A DNA stretch of 61,719 bases from an uncultured Pelagibacteraceae bacterium (GTDB taxonomy: Bacteria; Pseudomonadota; Alphaproteobacteria; Pelagibacterales; Pelagibacteraceae). The stretch lies in assembly GCA_902540235.1 (NCBI GenBank), contig CACBLI010000009.1, forward strand, positions 1-61,719, written 5' to 3'. Made by a program: the position numbers and the translations under genes. The notes beneath the pieces were generated by a model that saw only the letters and a list, made by a program, of their open reading frames with translations, had not been told where the DNA came from and made no database searches. Position 1 is the stretch's first letter, and every line of letters starts with the position of its first letter. Positions 17,689 through 26,195 of this stretch are shown here, in pieces.

Positions 17689-18804
17689 ATTAAATCTTTC
17701 AACTTCTTTAATAACTCTAATAATTTCTGTCTTTTTGAGACTAGGGTATATAGGAAGTCTAACTAAACCATTATAAATTCTATTTGTATTTTTCATATTC
17801 GTTCTGCTAAACTTTCTGCCAAAAGATGAAATGTGTAATGGATAATAGTGAAAAAAACATGAGATATGTTTTTTTTTCATGTGATAAATAAATTTTTCCC
17901 TAATTCTAATATTTTTAAATAAAAGAGCAAATACATGGTAAGCGCTTTTATTTTTAGGGTCATTTTTAATTACATCAAATTTTTTATTTTCAATTAGGTC
18001 AATATTATTCTTATATATTTTGTAAATATTTTCTCTTTTTCTATTAATTTCATTAAATTTCATTAACTGGGAATAAAGTAATGCTGCGGGTAGTTCTGCT
18101 GATCTAAATTCTGATCCAATATCTTTCCAGGAATAATATCTTTTTTTGTTACCTATAAATGCTCTATCGGTACCCTTATCAAGTATAATCTTAGCTCTTT
18201 TTACAAAATTATAATTATTAATCGAAATTGCTCCACACTGTCCGCCAACTAAATTTTTTGTTTCATGAAAGCTAAAAGCACCAAAGTCTCCGATAGTCCC
18301 AAGATGAGAATTTTTATATTTGCCCATAAAACTATGTGCACAATCTTCAATTAAGAATAAATTATATTTTTTTTTTAGTTCAAGAAATCTACTCATATCA
18401 CATGAGTTACCAGCGTAGTGAACAACTATGATTGCTTTTGTTTTTTTATTTATTTTTTTTTTTACAGACTGATAGCTTAAATTTGCATCATATAAATTTA
18501 CATCAGCAAACACAGGTTTTGCTCCCCTCAGCAAAACAGCGTTAGCAGTTGATGTAAAAGTATAAGATGGCATTATAACCTCATCACCTTTCTGTAAATT
18601 TATTAAAATCATAGAAATTTCAAGCGCACTTGTACAATTTTGAGTTAGAGCAACAAATTTGGAATTAATTTTAGTTTTTATAATTTGCTCACATTTTTTT
18701 TGAAAATAACCATCGGCAAATTTTTTATTTTTTAAAACATTATTAATATATTTACTGTCGTTATTTGAGGTAAAAGGTTTATTAAATTCAATTTTTTTGG
18801 TCAT
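17674..18804 (-). CDS. WecE-like sugar-nucleotide aminotransferase
   Basis: PLP-dependent DegT/DnrJ/EryC1 family enzyme, 376 aa. It resembles WecE (dTDP-4-amino-4,6-dideoxygalactose transaminase) in GDEVIMPSYTFTSTANAVLL and RGAKPVFADVN. The PLP-binding lysine is in FSFHETKNLVGGQCGAI. It would make a 4-amino sugar nucleotide for a surface glycan. Partner genes such as rmlA or rmlB are not in the window, so the substrate is inferred. The ATG follows the stop of the upstream GT2 gene without a gap, so the two form an operon. Confidence 0.85.
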   Translation of the reverse strand: MTKKIEFNKPFTSNNDSKYINNVLKNKKFADGYFQKKCEQIIKTKINSKFVALTQNCTSALEISMILINLQKGDEVIMPSYTFTSTANAVLLRGAKPVFADVNLYDANLSYQSVKKKINKKTKAIIVVHYAGNSCDMSRFLELKKKYNLFLIEDCAHSFMGKYKNSHLGTIGDFGAFSFHETKNLVGGQCGAISINNYNFVKRAKIILDKGTDRAFIGNKKRYYSWKDIGSEFRSAELPAALLYSQLMKFNEINRKRENIYKIYKNNIDLIENKKFDVIKNDPKNKSAYHVFALLFKNIRIREKFIYHMKKKHISCFFHYYPLHISSFGRKFSRTNMKNTNRIYNGLVRLPIYPSLKKTEIIRVIKEVERFNLMKI

Positions 18805-19599
18805 CTATTTATAAAATTTTGTTATTAAATTAGTTAATAGGTAGTCTATGTTGTTTTTAAGAGAAATCTTACCTCTTGAAATAAGTCTCAAGTATTCAAA
18901 GGAATTTCTTCTTCTTTTTATCCAATTTTTGTTTAGCAATTTATATTTCTTAGATTGGCCTAAGCTTTCATAATAAGTTAAATTTAAATTTATAGTATTA
19001 AATTTTTTTAGACAAAAAAAGGCGTAAACACCCATCCTAAAACCTAGCCAGATATTATCAAAATTGTTAGTATATTTTTGATTAACCTTTATAAATTTGC
19101 TCATAAATTTTTTTCTAAAACTTATGCAGCTTTCTGGAGCCAAATAAGGCCAAAAACTTAGTGGATTGTTTTTATTTTTTTTCTTTTGCATAGCAAAATC
19201 ATTTTTAATGAAAGGTAAATTTTGTACAAAATCAATATCTTTTCTTTTTAAAAAAAATTTCCTGATTTTTTCAACTTTATCTTCATGAAAATAATCATCA
19301 CTGTCTAATAAGCATATAATAGAACCTTTTGATTTTTTAAATAGGCTCATATATCCATTCATAGCATCTAAAGCTGCGATTCTCTTTTTTTTATCTTTAT
19401 TAAAAAATATTTTAACTTTTTTATTACTCTCAAATTTTTTTAAAACAATTTTTGAATTGTCTGAAGATTTATCATCAAAAATTAAAATTTCTATATTTCT
19501 ATATTTTTGATTAAGGCAAGAATTTATTGCTCTGGTCAATAATTTACCATTATTATAATTTATAATAAGTATTGAAATTAAAGTTTTTTGTTTTTTCAT
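18805..19599 (-). CDS. Family 2 glycosyltransferase
   Basis: GT-A fold glycosyltransferase, 264 aa, with the nucleotide-binding start ISILIINYNNGKLLTRAINS, the EILIFDDKSSDNS turn and the LLDSDDYFHEDK acidic motif. No membrane anchor is obvious, so it probably acts at the cytoplasmic face. I chose the ATG at 19599; an in-frame TTG at 19638 would extend it into the divergent GT4 gene. It abuts the aminotransferase, suggesting that the amino sugar made there is added to a lipid-linked glycan (inference). Confidence 0.85.
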   Translation of the reverse strand: MKKQKTLISILIINYNNGKLLTRAINSCLNQKYRNIEILIFDDKSSDNSKIVLKKFESNKKVKIFFNKDKKKRIAALDAMNGYMSLFKKSKGSIICLLDSDDYFHEDKVEKIRKFFLKRKDIDFVQNLPFIKNDFAMQKKKNKNNPLSFWPYLAPESCISFRKKFMSKFIKVNQKYTNNFDNIWLGFRMGVYAFFCLKKFNTINLNLTYYESLGQSKKYKLLNKNWIKRRRNSFEYLRLISRGKISLKNNIDYLLTNLITKFYK

Positions 19600-19613
19600 C
19601 AAATAAGGTTTAT

Positions 19614-20735
19614 ATGAATAAAAATATTTATAGAACAATGAAACAAAAAAGACTAATCATTTTTATACCTTCTATTGAAGGTGGTGGGGTAGAAAAGAAT
19701 TTGTTCATTATATCTAATTATTTAAAAGATAAAATAAATAACATATCTGTTATTACAGTTTCAAAAAAATTCAGGAATAAGTTTAATAAGAAAATTAAGT
19801 TTATTTCGCTAAAAGCAAATTTTTGGGACACAATAGGCAGAAGAAAAAAATTTTTTGTAGGTTTGTTTCTGCTTTTTTTCGAGATTTTAAAGGATAGAAA
19901 TATTCTAGTTTTTTGTTTTCAAGGAAATGTATACTGTACATTACTATGTAAATTATTAGGTATTAAAATTATTGTGAGATCTAATTCTGCTCCAGATGGA
20001 TGGTCTCAGAATAAATTTAAACATTTAGTTTTTAAATATGTTTTAAGAAATGCAGATAAAATAATTGTCAACAGCTTAGATTTTAAAAAAAAATTTAAAT
20101 TAAAATTTAACATTCACACAGAATGTATTTATAATCCACTTGATAAAAGAGAAATAATTAGAAAATCAAAAATCAAAAATAAGATTAAATTTGATAAAAA
20201 GAAACTTAACCTAATAAATGTCGGTAGATATACAGACCAAAAAGACCAGATTACACTTCTTAAAGCAGTAAATCTGATTAAAAATAAAGTTAATTTTAAT
20301 TTGCTGATCGTCGGAAGAGGAATAGAGAGATTAAATTTACAGGATTATATAAAAAAAAATAATTTATCTAACCAAGTTCAACTTATTGATTACCAGCCTA
20401 ATCCATTCAACTTAATTAAATCATCAGATATTTTTTGCTTAACATCATTATATGAAGGATTGCCAAACGTGCTACTTGAAAGTCAAGTACTTAAAAGATT
20501 TATCATTTCCTCAAACTGTCCCACGGGACCAAGAGAAATTCTCTTAAATGGGAAAGCAGGTTTTTTATTTAATATTAAAGATTATAAAAAACTATCAAAA
20601 CTTATTATATATTACTCCAAAAATAAAAAATTTTTATCAAAAAAAATTGAGTTTGGTTATAAGAATTTAAAAAGATTTGACTTTAAGCAAAATCTAAAGA
20701 ATTATTTTGAAATAATCAATTCACTCATTTATTAA
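19614..20735 (+). CDS. Family 4 glycosyltransferase
   Basis: GT-B fold retaining glycosyltransferase, 373 aa. The glycine-rich N-terminal loop IPSIEGGGVEKNLF and the C-terminal donor-binding part (NVGRYTDQKDQITLLKA, LLIVGRG, LTSLYEGLPNVLLESQ) are typical of group 1 transferases. I chose the ATG at 19614, five bases after an AGG; 19638 is another possible start. It is divergent from the GT2 with a 14-base gap. Its stop shares TTAA with the stop of the convergent SMR gene. Confidence 0.85.
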   Translation: MNKNIYRTMKQKRLIIFIPSIEGGGVEKNLFIISNYLKDKINNISVITVSKKFRNKFNKKIKFISLKANFWDTIGRRKKFFVGLFLLFFEILKDRNILVFCFQGNVYCTLLCKLLGIKIIVRSNSAPDGWSQNKFKHLVFKYVLRNADKIIVNSLDFKKKFKLKFNIHTECIYNPLDKREIIRKSKIKNKIKFDKKKLNLINVGRYTDQKDQITLLKAVNLIKNKVNFNLLIVGRGIERLNLQDYIKKNNLSNQVQLIDYQPNPFNLIKSSDIFCLTSLYEGLPNVLLESQVLKRFIISSNCPTGPREILLNGKAGFLFNIKDYKKLSKLIIYYSKNKKFLSKKIEFGYKNLKRFDFKQNLKNYFEIINSLIY

Positions 20736-21049
20736 AATGAGTTTACAAGAATTACACCTGTTACAATTAAAAATAATCCAATTATAGACAGCCAACTTAA
20801 AGTTTGATTAAAAAAAAGATAACCTAAAATAGCTACAGTAAATATTCCCAAACCACTCCACGTTGCATACACAATTGCAATCGGAAGTTTATTAACAACA
20901 AATGTGAGAAGAAAGAGTGCTGTGATATAGAAAATTGCTAGCAGAGTGGTTGGTATTATTCTAGTGAAATTTTGTGAAACAGGTAATAGCATTGTTCCAG
21001 CAACCTCACAAAAAATTGCCCCGACTAAAATCAGATAGGTTTTAAACAC
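20732..21049 (-). CDS. Small multidrug resistance (SMR) family transporter
   Basis: 105 aa with four membrane helices. The signature CEVAGTMLLPVSQNFTRIIP includes the essential membrane glutamate of EmrE-type exporters, and IAVVYATWSGLGI-like sequence (IAIVYATWSGLGI) follows in helix 3. It probably exchanges protons for a small cation or polar solute. The start is a GTG whose first bases overlap the prpE stop region by eight, so it is likely co-transcribed with prpE. A role in lipid-linked sugar flipping is possible because ArnE/ArnF-type flippases belong to the same superfamily, but the sequence looks EmrE-like. Confidence 0.85.
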   Translation of the reverse strand: MFKTYLILVGAIFCEVAGTMLLPVSQNFTRIIPTTLLAIFYITALFLLTFVVNKLPIAIVYATWSGLGIFTVAILGYLFFNQTLSWLSIIGLFLIVTGVILVNSF

Positions 21050-22943
21050 TTTTTAAAATATTATTTTTGATAAGATCATCTTTAATTTCGTCCAAAATCA
21101 AAGGGTCATCAATTGTCGGTGGCATTTTATATTCAACATTATCTGCAATCTTTCTTATTGTTCCTCTTAGGATTTTACCTGATCTCGTTTTTGGAAGTCT
21201 TTTAATGACTATAGCAATTTTAAAAGCTGCTACTGGACCAATTTTATCTCTAACCATTTGAATGCATTCTCTAGAAATTGTCTCATTATCTTTTTCTACA
21301 CCCGCTTTTAAAACAATTAGACCAATAGGTAACTGGCCTTTTAATTTATCAGCAATACCTAAAACTGCACACTCGGCAACAGATTGATGCTCAGATAAAA
21401 CCTCCTCTATTGCTCCAGTAGAAAGTCTATGACCAGCGACGTTTATAATGTCATCTGTTCTGGACATAATCCATATATAACCATCCTCATCAATATGTCC
21501 GGCATCATAGGTTTGATAATAACCTTCATAATTTGACATGTAGTTTTCTTTATATCTTTTGTCAGCATTCCAAAGTGTGGGAAAGGTTCCTGGGGGTAAA
21601 GGAAGTTTTACAACTATGTCTCCCATTTCATTTGGTTTAGCGATAGTTTTATCTGATTTTATAATTTTTACATCATAACCAGGTACTGCTTTACAAGCAG
21701 AACCATATTTAGTTTTCATCATTTCAATTCCTGTACAATTAGAGCTGATCGCCCAGCTGGTTTCAGTTTGCCACCAGTGATCGATTACCGGAACTTTTAA
21801 TAAATTTTCAGCCCATTTAATTGTATCTGGATCAGCTCTCTCTCCTGCAAGAAATAGACTTTCAAATTTTGAAAGATCATATTTTGAGATGAACTTACCT
21901 TCTGGATCTTCTTTTTTGATTGCTCTAAAAGCTGTAGGTGCAGTGAATAAAGATTTGACTTTATAATCAGAAATAATCTTCCAAAAAGCTCCAGCGTCCG
22001 GAGTTCCTACCGGTTTACCCTCAAACAAAACTGTGGTGCAACCTTTGAATAATGGTGCGTAAACAATGTATGAATGACCAACAATCCAACCTATGTCACT
22101 TGCAGACCACCAAATATCTCCCTCGTTAATATTGTAAATATTTTTCATAGTCCATTTTAAAGCTACTATATGACCACCAATATCTCTTACTATTCCTTTT
22201 GGAGTTCCTGTTGTACCTGAGGTGTAGAGAATGTAAGCAAAATCATTTGAATTCATTTCAACACAGTCAATTTCTATTGCATTTGCCACAACTTCGTCCC
22301 AACTAATTTCTTTAGGAGCATTTAATTTGACTTCATGATTGGGTCTTTGAAATAAAATCATTTTATCAATCTTGTGAGTAGCCTGCTTAACAGCTTCATC
22401 AACTAAAGGCTTGTATTCTACAGTTCTTCCAGGTTCAAAACCACATGAAGCAGTAATTAATATTTTTGCCTTGCTGTCATCAATTCTACTAGCAAGTTCG
22501 TTAGAGGCAAAACCACCAAATACAACAGAGTGTATGGCTCCTATCCGTGCGCAAGCAAGCATAGCAATCACTGCCTCAGGTATCATTGGCATGTAAATGA
22601 TTACTCTATCACCTTTTTTAACTCCTTGATTTTTAAGAGCTCCTCCAAATCTGGAAACTTTTAATTTTAATTCCTCGTAAGTGAACTTACTTTTATTGCC
22701 CGTAATAGGACTATCGTATATGAGGGCTGTTCTTTTACCATTACCTTGGTCAATATGAATGTCTAATGCATTATAGCAAGTGTTTGTTACTCCATCTTCA
22801 AACCATTTATAAAAAGGTGCGTTTGATTTGTTAAGGATTTTAGTAGGTTCTTTAAACCAAAATATATCTTTAGAGGCCTCTTGCCAAAAAATTTCAGGAT
22901 TTTCGATAGATTTTTTATATAAGTCTTTAAATTTATTCGACAT
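21042..22943 (-). CDS. prpE: Propionyl-CoA synthetase (acetyl-CoA synthetase family)
   Basis: AMP-forming acyl-CoA synthetase, 633 aa. ATP loop YTSGTTGTPKGIVRD, motif WWQTETSWAISSN and the C-terminal catalytic lysine in LPKTRSGKILRGTIRKIAD are intact. The tail NVEYKMPPTIDDPLILDEI is the PrpE type rather than the Acs type. It activates propionate, and perhaps other short acids, for the methylcitrate or methylmalonyl routes. It diverges from proteorhodopsin across a 215-base gap and precedes the SMR gene. Confidence 0.88.
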   Translation of the reverse strand: MSNKFKDLYKKSIENPEIFWQEASKDIFWFKEPTKILNKSNAPFYKWFEDGVTNTCYNALDIHIDQGNGKRTALIYDSPITGNKSKFTYEELKLKVSRFGGALKNQGVKKGDRVIIYMPMIPEAVIAMLACARIGAIHSVVFGGFASNELASRIDDSKAKILITASCGFEPGRTVEYKPLVDEAVKQATHKIDKMILFQRPNHEVKLNAPKEISWDEVVANAIEIDCVEMNSNDFAYILYTSGTTGTPKGIVRDIGGHIVALKWTMKNIYNINEGDIWWSASDIGWIVGHSYIVYAPLFKGCTTVLFEGKPVGTPDAGAFWKIISDYKVKSLFTAPTAFRAIKKEDPEGKFISKYDLSKFESLFLAGERADPDTIKWAENLLKVPVIDHWWQTETSWAISSNCTGIEMMKTKYGSACKAVPGYDVKIIKSDKTIAKPNEMGDIVVKLPLPPGTFPTLWNADKRYKENYMSNYEGYYQTYDAGHIDEDGYIWIMSRTDDIINVAGHRLSTGAIEEVLSEHQSVAECAVLGIADKLKGQLPIGLIVLKAGVEKDNETISRECIQMVRDKIGPVAAFKIAIVIKRLPKTRSGKILRGTIRKIADNVEYKMPPTIDDPLILDEIKDDLIKNNILKSV

Positions 22944-23158
22944 GAAAATTTGATTCGAGTTTGTACATTTAATAGATAATTATAGTATAAATTGTATTTA
23001 ATTTTAAAAAGCCAGTAAAATCAATGCTAATTAATGGTAATTTTGTCTTCAATTTACTGTTTTTATTTGGTATCTAACCTCCAACTTTGGCTTAGGGAGG
23101 CTTAAGCCTAGTTTATATAAACTAACAAAGTAAAAACTAACTAAAGAGGGAGTTTTTT
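22944..23158. promoter_or_regulatory. Divergent control region of prpE and proteorhodopsin
   Basis: This is one of the longest gene-free stretches in the window. It holds a perfect 12-base palindrome AGGCTTAAGCCT (23098-23109), followed five bases later by a TATATAA box (23114-23120). A CCTCC (23078-23082) pairs with GGAGG (23096-23100), and CCAA-CT-TTGG is nested at 23081-23090. A good ribosome site GAGGGAG lies just before the rhodopsin ATG. The palindrome could be an operator. No regulator can be named. Confidence 0.45.
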
Positions 23159-23932
23159 ATGAAAAAACTTAAATTGTTTGCTCTTACAGTTGTAGCCCTT
23201 ATGGGTGTAACAACAGTAGCAAACGCCGCGACCGCTATGTTAGCTCAAGATGATTTCGTTGGAATATCTTTTTGGATAATTTCAATGGGTATGTTGGCTT
23301 CAACAGCTTTTTTCTTTATGGAGAGAAGCACAGTTAACCCAGCATGGAAAACATCTGTAACAGTAGCAGGTCTTGTAACTGGTATCGCTTTTATCCATTA
23401 CATGTACATGAGAGATGTATGGGTAACTACAGGCGACTCACCAACAGTATACAGATATATTGACTGGTTAATTACTGTGCCATTACAGATGATAGAATTC
23501 TATTTAATTCTAGTAGCTGTAAGAAAAGCAAACTCTGGAATTTTCTGGAGATTGTTAATTGGTTCATTAGTAATGTTAATCGGTGGATATTTAGGAGAAG
23601 CTGGATACATCAACGCTACACTTGGTTTTATAATCGGTATGGCTGGTTGGGTATACATTCTTTATGAAATATTCTCAGGTGAAGCTGGAAAAGCAGCATC
23701 TAAAAGTGGTAACAAAGCACTTGTAACTGCTTTCGGTGCAATGAGAATGATTGTTACAGTAGGTTGGGCAATTTACCCATTAGGTTATGTATTCGGTTAC
23801 TTAACAGGTGGTGTAGATGCTAATTCACTTAACGTCGTTTACAATTTAGCTGACTTCATTAACAAAATTGCATTCGGTCTAGTAATCTGGGCTGCTGCAG
23901 TAAGTTCTGGAGCTGGATCAAGAGCTAGATAA
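23159..23932 (+). CDS. Proteorhodopsin, blue-absorbing type
   Basis: Seven-helix retinal protein pumping protons outward under light, 257 aa. A signal peptide ends near VANAATA. With a constant offset of five from the green reference protein, I find His80, proton acceptor Asp102 (RYIDW), donor Glu113 (MIEFYLIL) and retinal-binding Lys236 (ADFINKIAFG). The tuning position (105 in the reference) is Gln110, which gives blue absorption. All pump residues are intact. Codon use and a strong ribosome site suggest high expression. It stands alone with its own terminator. No carotenoid or retinal genes are in the window. Confidence 0.98.
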   Translation: MKKLKLFALTVVALMGVTTVANAATAMLAQDDFVGISFWIISMGMLASTAFFFMERSTVNPAWKTSVTVAGLVTGIAFIHYMYMRDVWVTTGDSPTVYRYIDWLITVPLQMIEFYLILVAVRKANSGIFWRLLIGSLVMLIGGYLGEAGYINATLGFIIGMAGWVYILYEIFSGEAGKAASKSGNKALVTAFGAMRMIVTVGWAIYPLGYVFGYLTGGVDANSLNVVYNLADFINKIAFGLVIWAAAVSSGAGSRAR

Positions 23933-23952
23933 TAGCTTTTTAGATCAAATTT

Positions 23953-23994
23953 ATAGGGCGAGTATGTTTTTGCATACTTGCCCTATTTTTTTTT
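23953..23994 (+). terminator. Intrinsic terminator after proteorhodopsin
   Basis: ATAGGGCGAGTATG pairs with CATACTTGCCCTAT (one G-T pair) around a short T-rich loop and is followed by about nine T residues. It is the strongest terminator in the window and separates the rhodopsin transcript from ferredoxin. Confidence 0.9.
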
Positions 23995-24013
23995 ATCTTT
24001 ATAAATATTTTTT

Positions 24014-24334
24014 ATGCCAAAGATAACATACATAACATCAGAAAATGAAACTCACACAATAGATGTCGATAATGGTTTAACTGTTATGGAGGGAGCTGTT
24101 CAGAATGATATTCCTGGAATTGACGCAGATTGTGGTGGAGGAATGGCATGTGCAACCTGCCATGTTTATGTCACAGAAGATTGGTTTGATAAACTTCCAA
24201 AAAAAGAGGATGGTGAGGAAGATATGTTAGATATGGCATACGAACCAAAAAAAAATAGTAGATTAAGTTGCCAGATAGTTGTTTCAGACGAATTGGATGG
24301 TTTAAAAGTTAATATTCCATCTAAACAAGGTTAA
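24014..24334 (+). CDS. Adrenodoxin-type [2Fe-2S] ferredoxin
   Basis: 106 aa plant/vertebrate-type ferredoxin. Cys40, Cys46, Cys49 and Cys86 ([12 protein letters not shown] and RLSCQIV) match the adrenodoxin spacing. Such proteins deliver electrons to P450-type oxygenases or iron-sulfur assembly; the partner here is unknown. The gene begins 20 bases after the rhodopsin terminator and one base before the ferredoxin reductase gene. It therefore looks like the first gene of a ferredoxin-reductase-GST operon with its promoter in or near the terminator. Confidence 0.94.
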   Translation: MPKITYITSENETHTIDVDNGLTVMEGAVQNDIPGIDADCGGGMACATCHVYVTEDWFDKLPKKEDGEEDMLDMAYEPKKNSRLSCQIVVSDELDGLKVNIPSKQG

Positions 24335-24335
24335 A

Positions 24336-25352
24336 ATGATTAAAACAGATGCACTCATTATAGGCGCAGGACCAACAGGCTTATTTACAGCACATCAATT
24401 AAAATTAATAGGTCTTGATTGTGAGATAGTTGATAATCTAGATAAAATAGGTGGTCAATGCATAGAGCTTTATCCAGATAAACCGATTTATGATATTCCC
24501 GCTGTTCCTCAATGCACAGGAGAAGAGTTAACAAAAAATTTAATTAATCAGCTAAAACCTTTTGATATCAAATTTCATTTAAGTGAAAGAGTGGAGGAAG
24601 TAAAAAAAGATGATGTTAATTGGATTGTGAAGACAAACAATGGAAAAATATTTTCAACTCCAAATGTAATTATAGCGGGAGGAGTTGGTTCTTTCGAACC
24701 AAGAAAGTTTTCTGTAAAGGAATGTGAAAAATTTGAAAATAAATCTGTATTTTATTCAGTAAAAGATAAAAAAATTTTTGAGGGAAAAACAGTAGCAATT
24801 TTTGGTGGAGGAGATAGTGCATTGGATTGGGCAGTTGAATTATCAAAAAATTCTAAAGTAAATTTGATACATAGAAGAGAAGAATTTAGAGGAGCACAAG
24901 CTACTGTTAATAAAGTGTATGCGCTAGCAAAAGAAGGTAAAATAAATCTTTTTACAAAATATCAAATGACATCGATTAAAGGAAATGGTGAATTAGAAAG
25001 TATAGATATTAAAAATGATGATGATGAAAAAAAGAATATAAAAGCTGATTATGCTTTGGGTTTTTTTGGTTTAATCATGCAACTCGGACCTATCGCTAAC
25101 TGGGGACTTAATTTAGATAAAAAAACTATAGAAGTTGATACAGAAAAATTTGAAACAAATCAAAAAGGGATTTATGCAGTGGGAGATATTTGTAGTTACC
25201 CTGGTAAATTGAAACTAATTTTGTCTGGATTTCATGAAGGTGCTTTAGCAGCAAGAGCATGTTTTAAATTAGCAAGACCTAATGAAAAATATAGATTTGA
25301 ATTCACTACAACTTCAAAAACTTTATTGAAAAGACTTGGAAAAAAAGAGTGA
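24336..25352 (+). CDS. Ferredoxin--NADP reductase, thioredoxin-reductase-like type
   Basis: 338 aa flavoprotein with an FAD motif IIGAGPTGLFTAHQLK, a NADP motif AIFGGGDSALDWAVEL and the C-terminal GIYAVGDIC. It has the thioredoxin-reductase fold but no CxxC redox pair, which marks it as type 2 ferredoxin-NADP reductase. Its start lies directly after the ferredoxin stop, so it almost certainly reduces that ferredoxin with NADPH. The last four bases overlap the GST gene. Confidence 0.9.
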   Translation: MIKTDALIIGAGPTGLFTAHQLKLIGLDCEIVDNLDKIGGQCIELYPDKPIYDIPAVPQCTGEELTKNLINQLKPFDIKFHLSERVEEVKKDDVNWIVKTNNGKIFSTPNVIIAGGVGSFEPRKFSVKECEKFENKSVFYSVKDKKIFEGKTVAIFGGGDSALDWAVELSKNSKVNLIHRREEFRGAQATVNKVYALAKEGKINLFTKYQMTSIKGNGELESIDIKNDDDEKKNIKADYALGFFGLIMQLGPIANWGLNLDKKTIEVDTEKFETNQKGIYAVGDICSYPGKLKLILSGFHEGALAARACFKLARPNEKYRFEFTTTSKTLLKRLGKKE

Positions 25353-25975
25353 TAGATCTTTACTCAGCTAATACACCAAACGGCAAAAAGATTAGTATTA
25401 TGCTTGAGGAAATTGGATTTGACTACAAAGTAATTAAAGTTGACATTAATAATGGTGAGCAATTTAAGGATGAATTTAAAAAGATAAGTCCTTTAAGTAA
25501 AATTCCAGTTATTATAGATCATAAAAATAAAATAACTGTCTTTGAGTCTGGAGCAATCTTGATTTATTTAGCTGAGTTAAGTGGAAAATTTTATAATTCT
25601 GAGGAAAGATTAGAAATTAACCAATGGCTTATGGCTCAAATGGGTTATGTTGGCCCAATGCTAGGCCAGCACCATCAATTCCATCATTACAATCCGGGAA
25701 AAAGTAAATTTGGTGAGGAAAGGTATTTTAAAATTTCTAGACGAATATACAAAGAGTTAGACGAGAGGCTATCTAAATCAAAATATTTGTCAGGTGATAA
25801 TTATACAATTGCAGATATTGGTACATTCCCTTGGATAGCAAGACACGAATGGCATGATATTGGTCTTAAAAATTATAAAAATCTTACAAGATGGTATAAT
25901 GAAATCTCTAAACGTGATGCTGTTAAAAAAGGGTTTTCATTTATGAACAAAAATGAGTTACCACCAAAAGCTTAA
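25349..25975 (+). CDS. Glutathione S-transferase, Nu-class like
   Basis: 208 aa with a thioredoxin-fold N-terminal half (SANTPNGKKISIMLEE, LSKIPVIIDHKNKITVFESG) and an all-helical C-terminal half with YTIADIGTFPW. The TPNGxK loop is typical of YghU/YfcG proteins, which act as disulfide or peroxide reductases with glutathione. The start is a GTG that overlaps the ferredoxin reductase stop (GTGA). Linkage to the electron-transfer pair suggests redox defence (inference). Confidence 0.88.
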   Translation: MIDLYSANTPNGKKISIMLEEIGFDYKVIKVDINNGEQFKDEFKKISPLSKIPVIIDHKNKITVFESGAILIYLAELSGKFYNSEERLEINQWLMAQMGYVGPMLGQHHQFHHYNPGKSKFGEERYFKISRRIYKELDERLSKSKYLSGDNYTIADIGTFPWIARHEWHDIGLKNYKNLTRWYNEISKRDAVKKGFSFMNKNELPPKA

Positions 25976-25985
25976 TAGTCTTACC

Positions 25986-26084
25986 CTAGGAATTTAGTAA
26001 TCTCATTAATGATACAATAATACCATGACCGGATAGTTCTATTGCAAGAACTATAATAATGATAAAGATAATATTTTTATTCAT
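25986..26084 (-). CDS. Possible 32-aa single-pass membrane peptide
   Basis: A short minus-strand frame begins MNKNIIFIIIIVLAIELSGH and continues to a TAG, with one hydrophobic helix. It lies in the 220-base gap between the GST gene and dksA. No convincing Shine-Dalgarno sequence precedes the ATG. AT-rich noncoding DNA often gives isoleucine-rich frames by chance, so this is only a candidate. The rest of this gap shows nothing I can name. Confidence 0.2.
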   Translation of the reverse strand: MNKNIIFIIIIVLAIELSGHGIIVSLMRLLNS

Positions 26085-26195
26085 TGTGTAAACACAAATA
26101 ATAATAGAAGAATCCAAAAAAAAGCATAATAAAAGTAAATATATTTTTTGGTAAAATTATAAGTAATTGGATTATGAATTTTTTTTTTCTTTTTT

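Noticed and set aside
24336..25352. Thioredoxin reductase as the identity of this flavoprotein
   Set aside because: No CxxC redox pair is present and a ferredoxin gene is adjacent, so ferredoxin-NADP reductase fits better.
26176..26195. Poly-T run between the GST gene and dksA as a terminator
   Set aside because: No stem-loop precedes it on the plus strand, and it is the wrong orientation for dksA. Homopolymer runs are common throughout this DNA.
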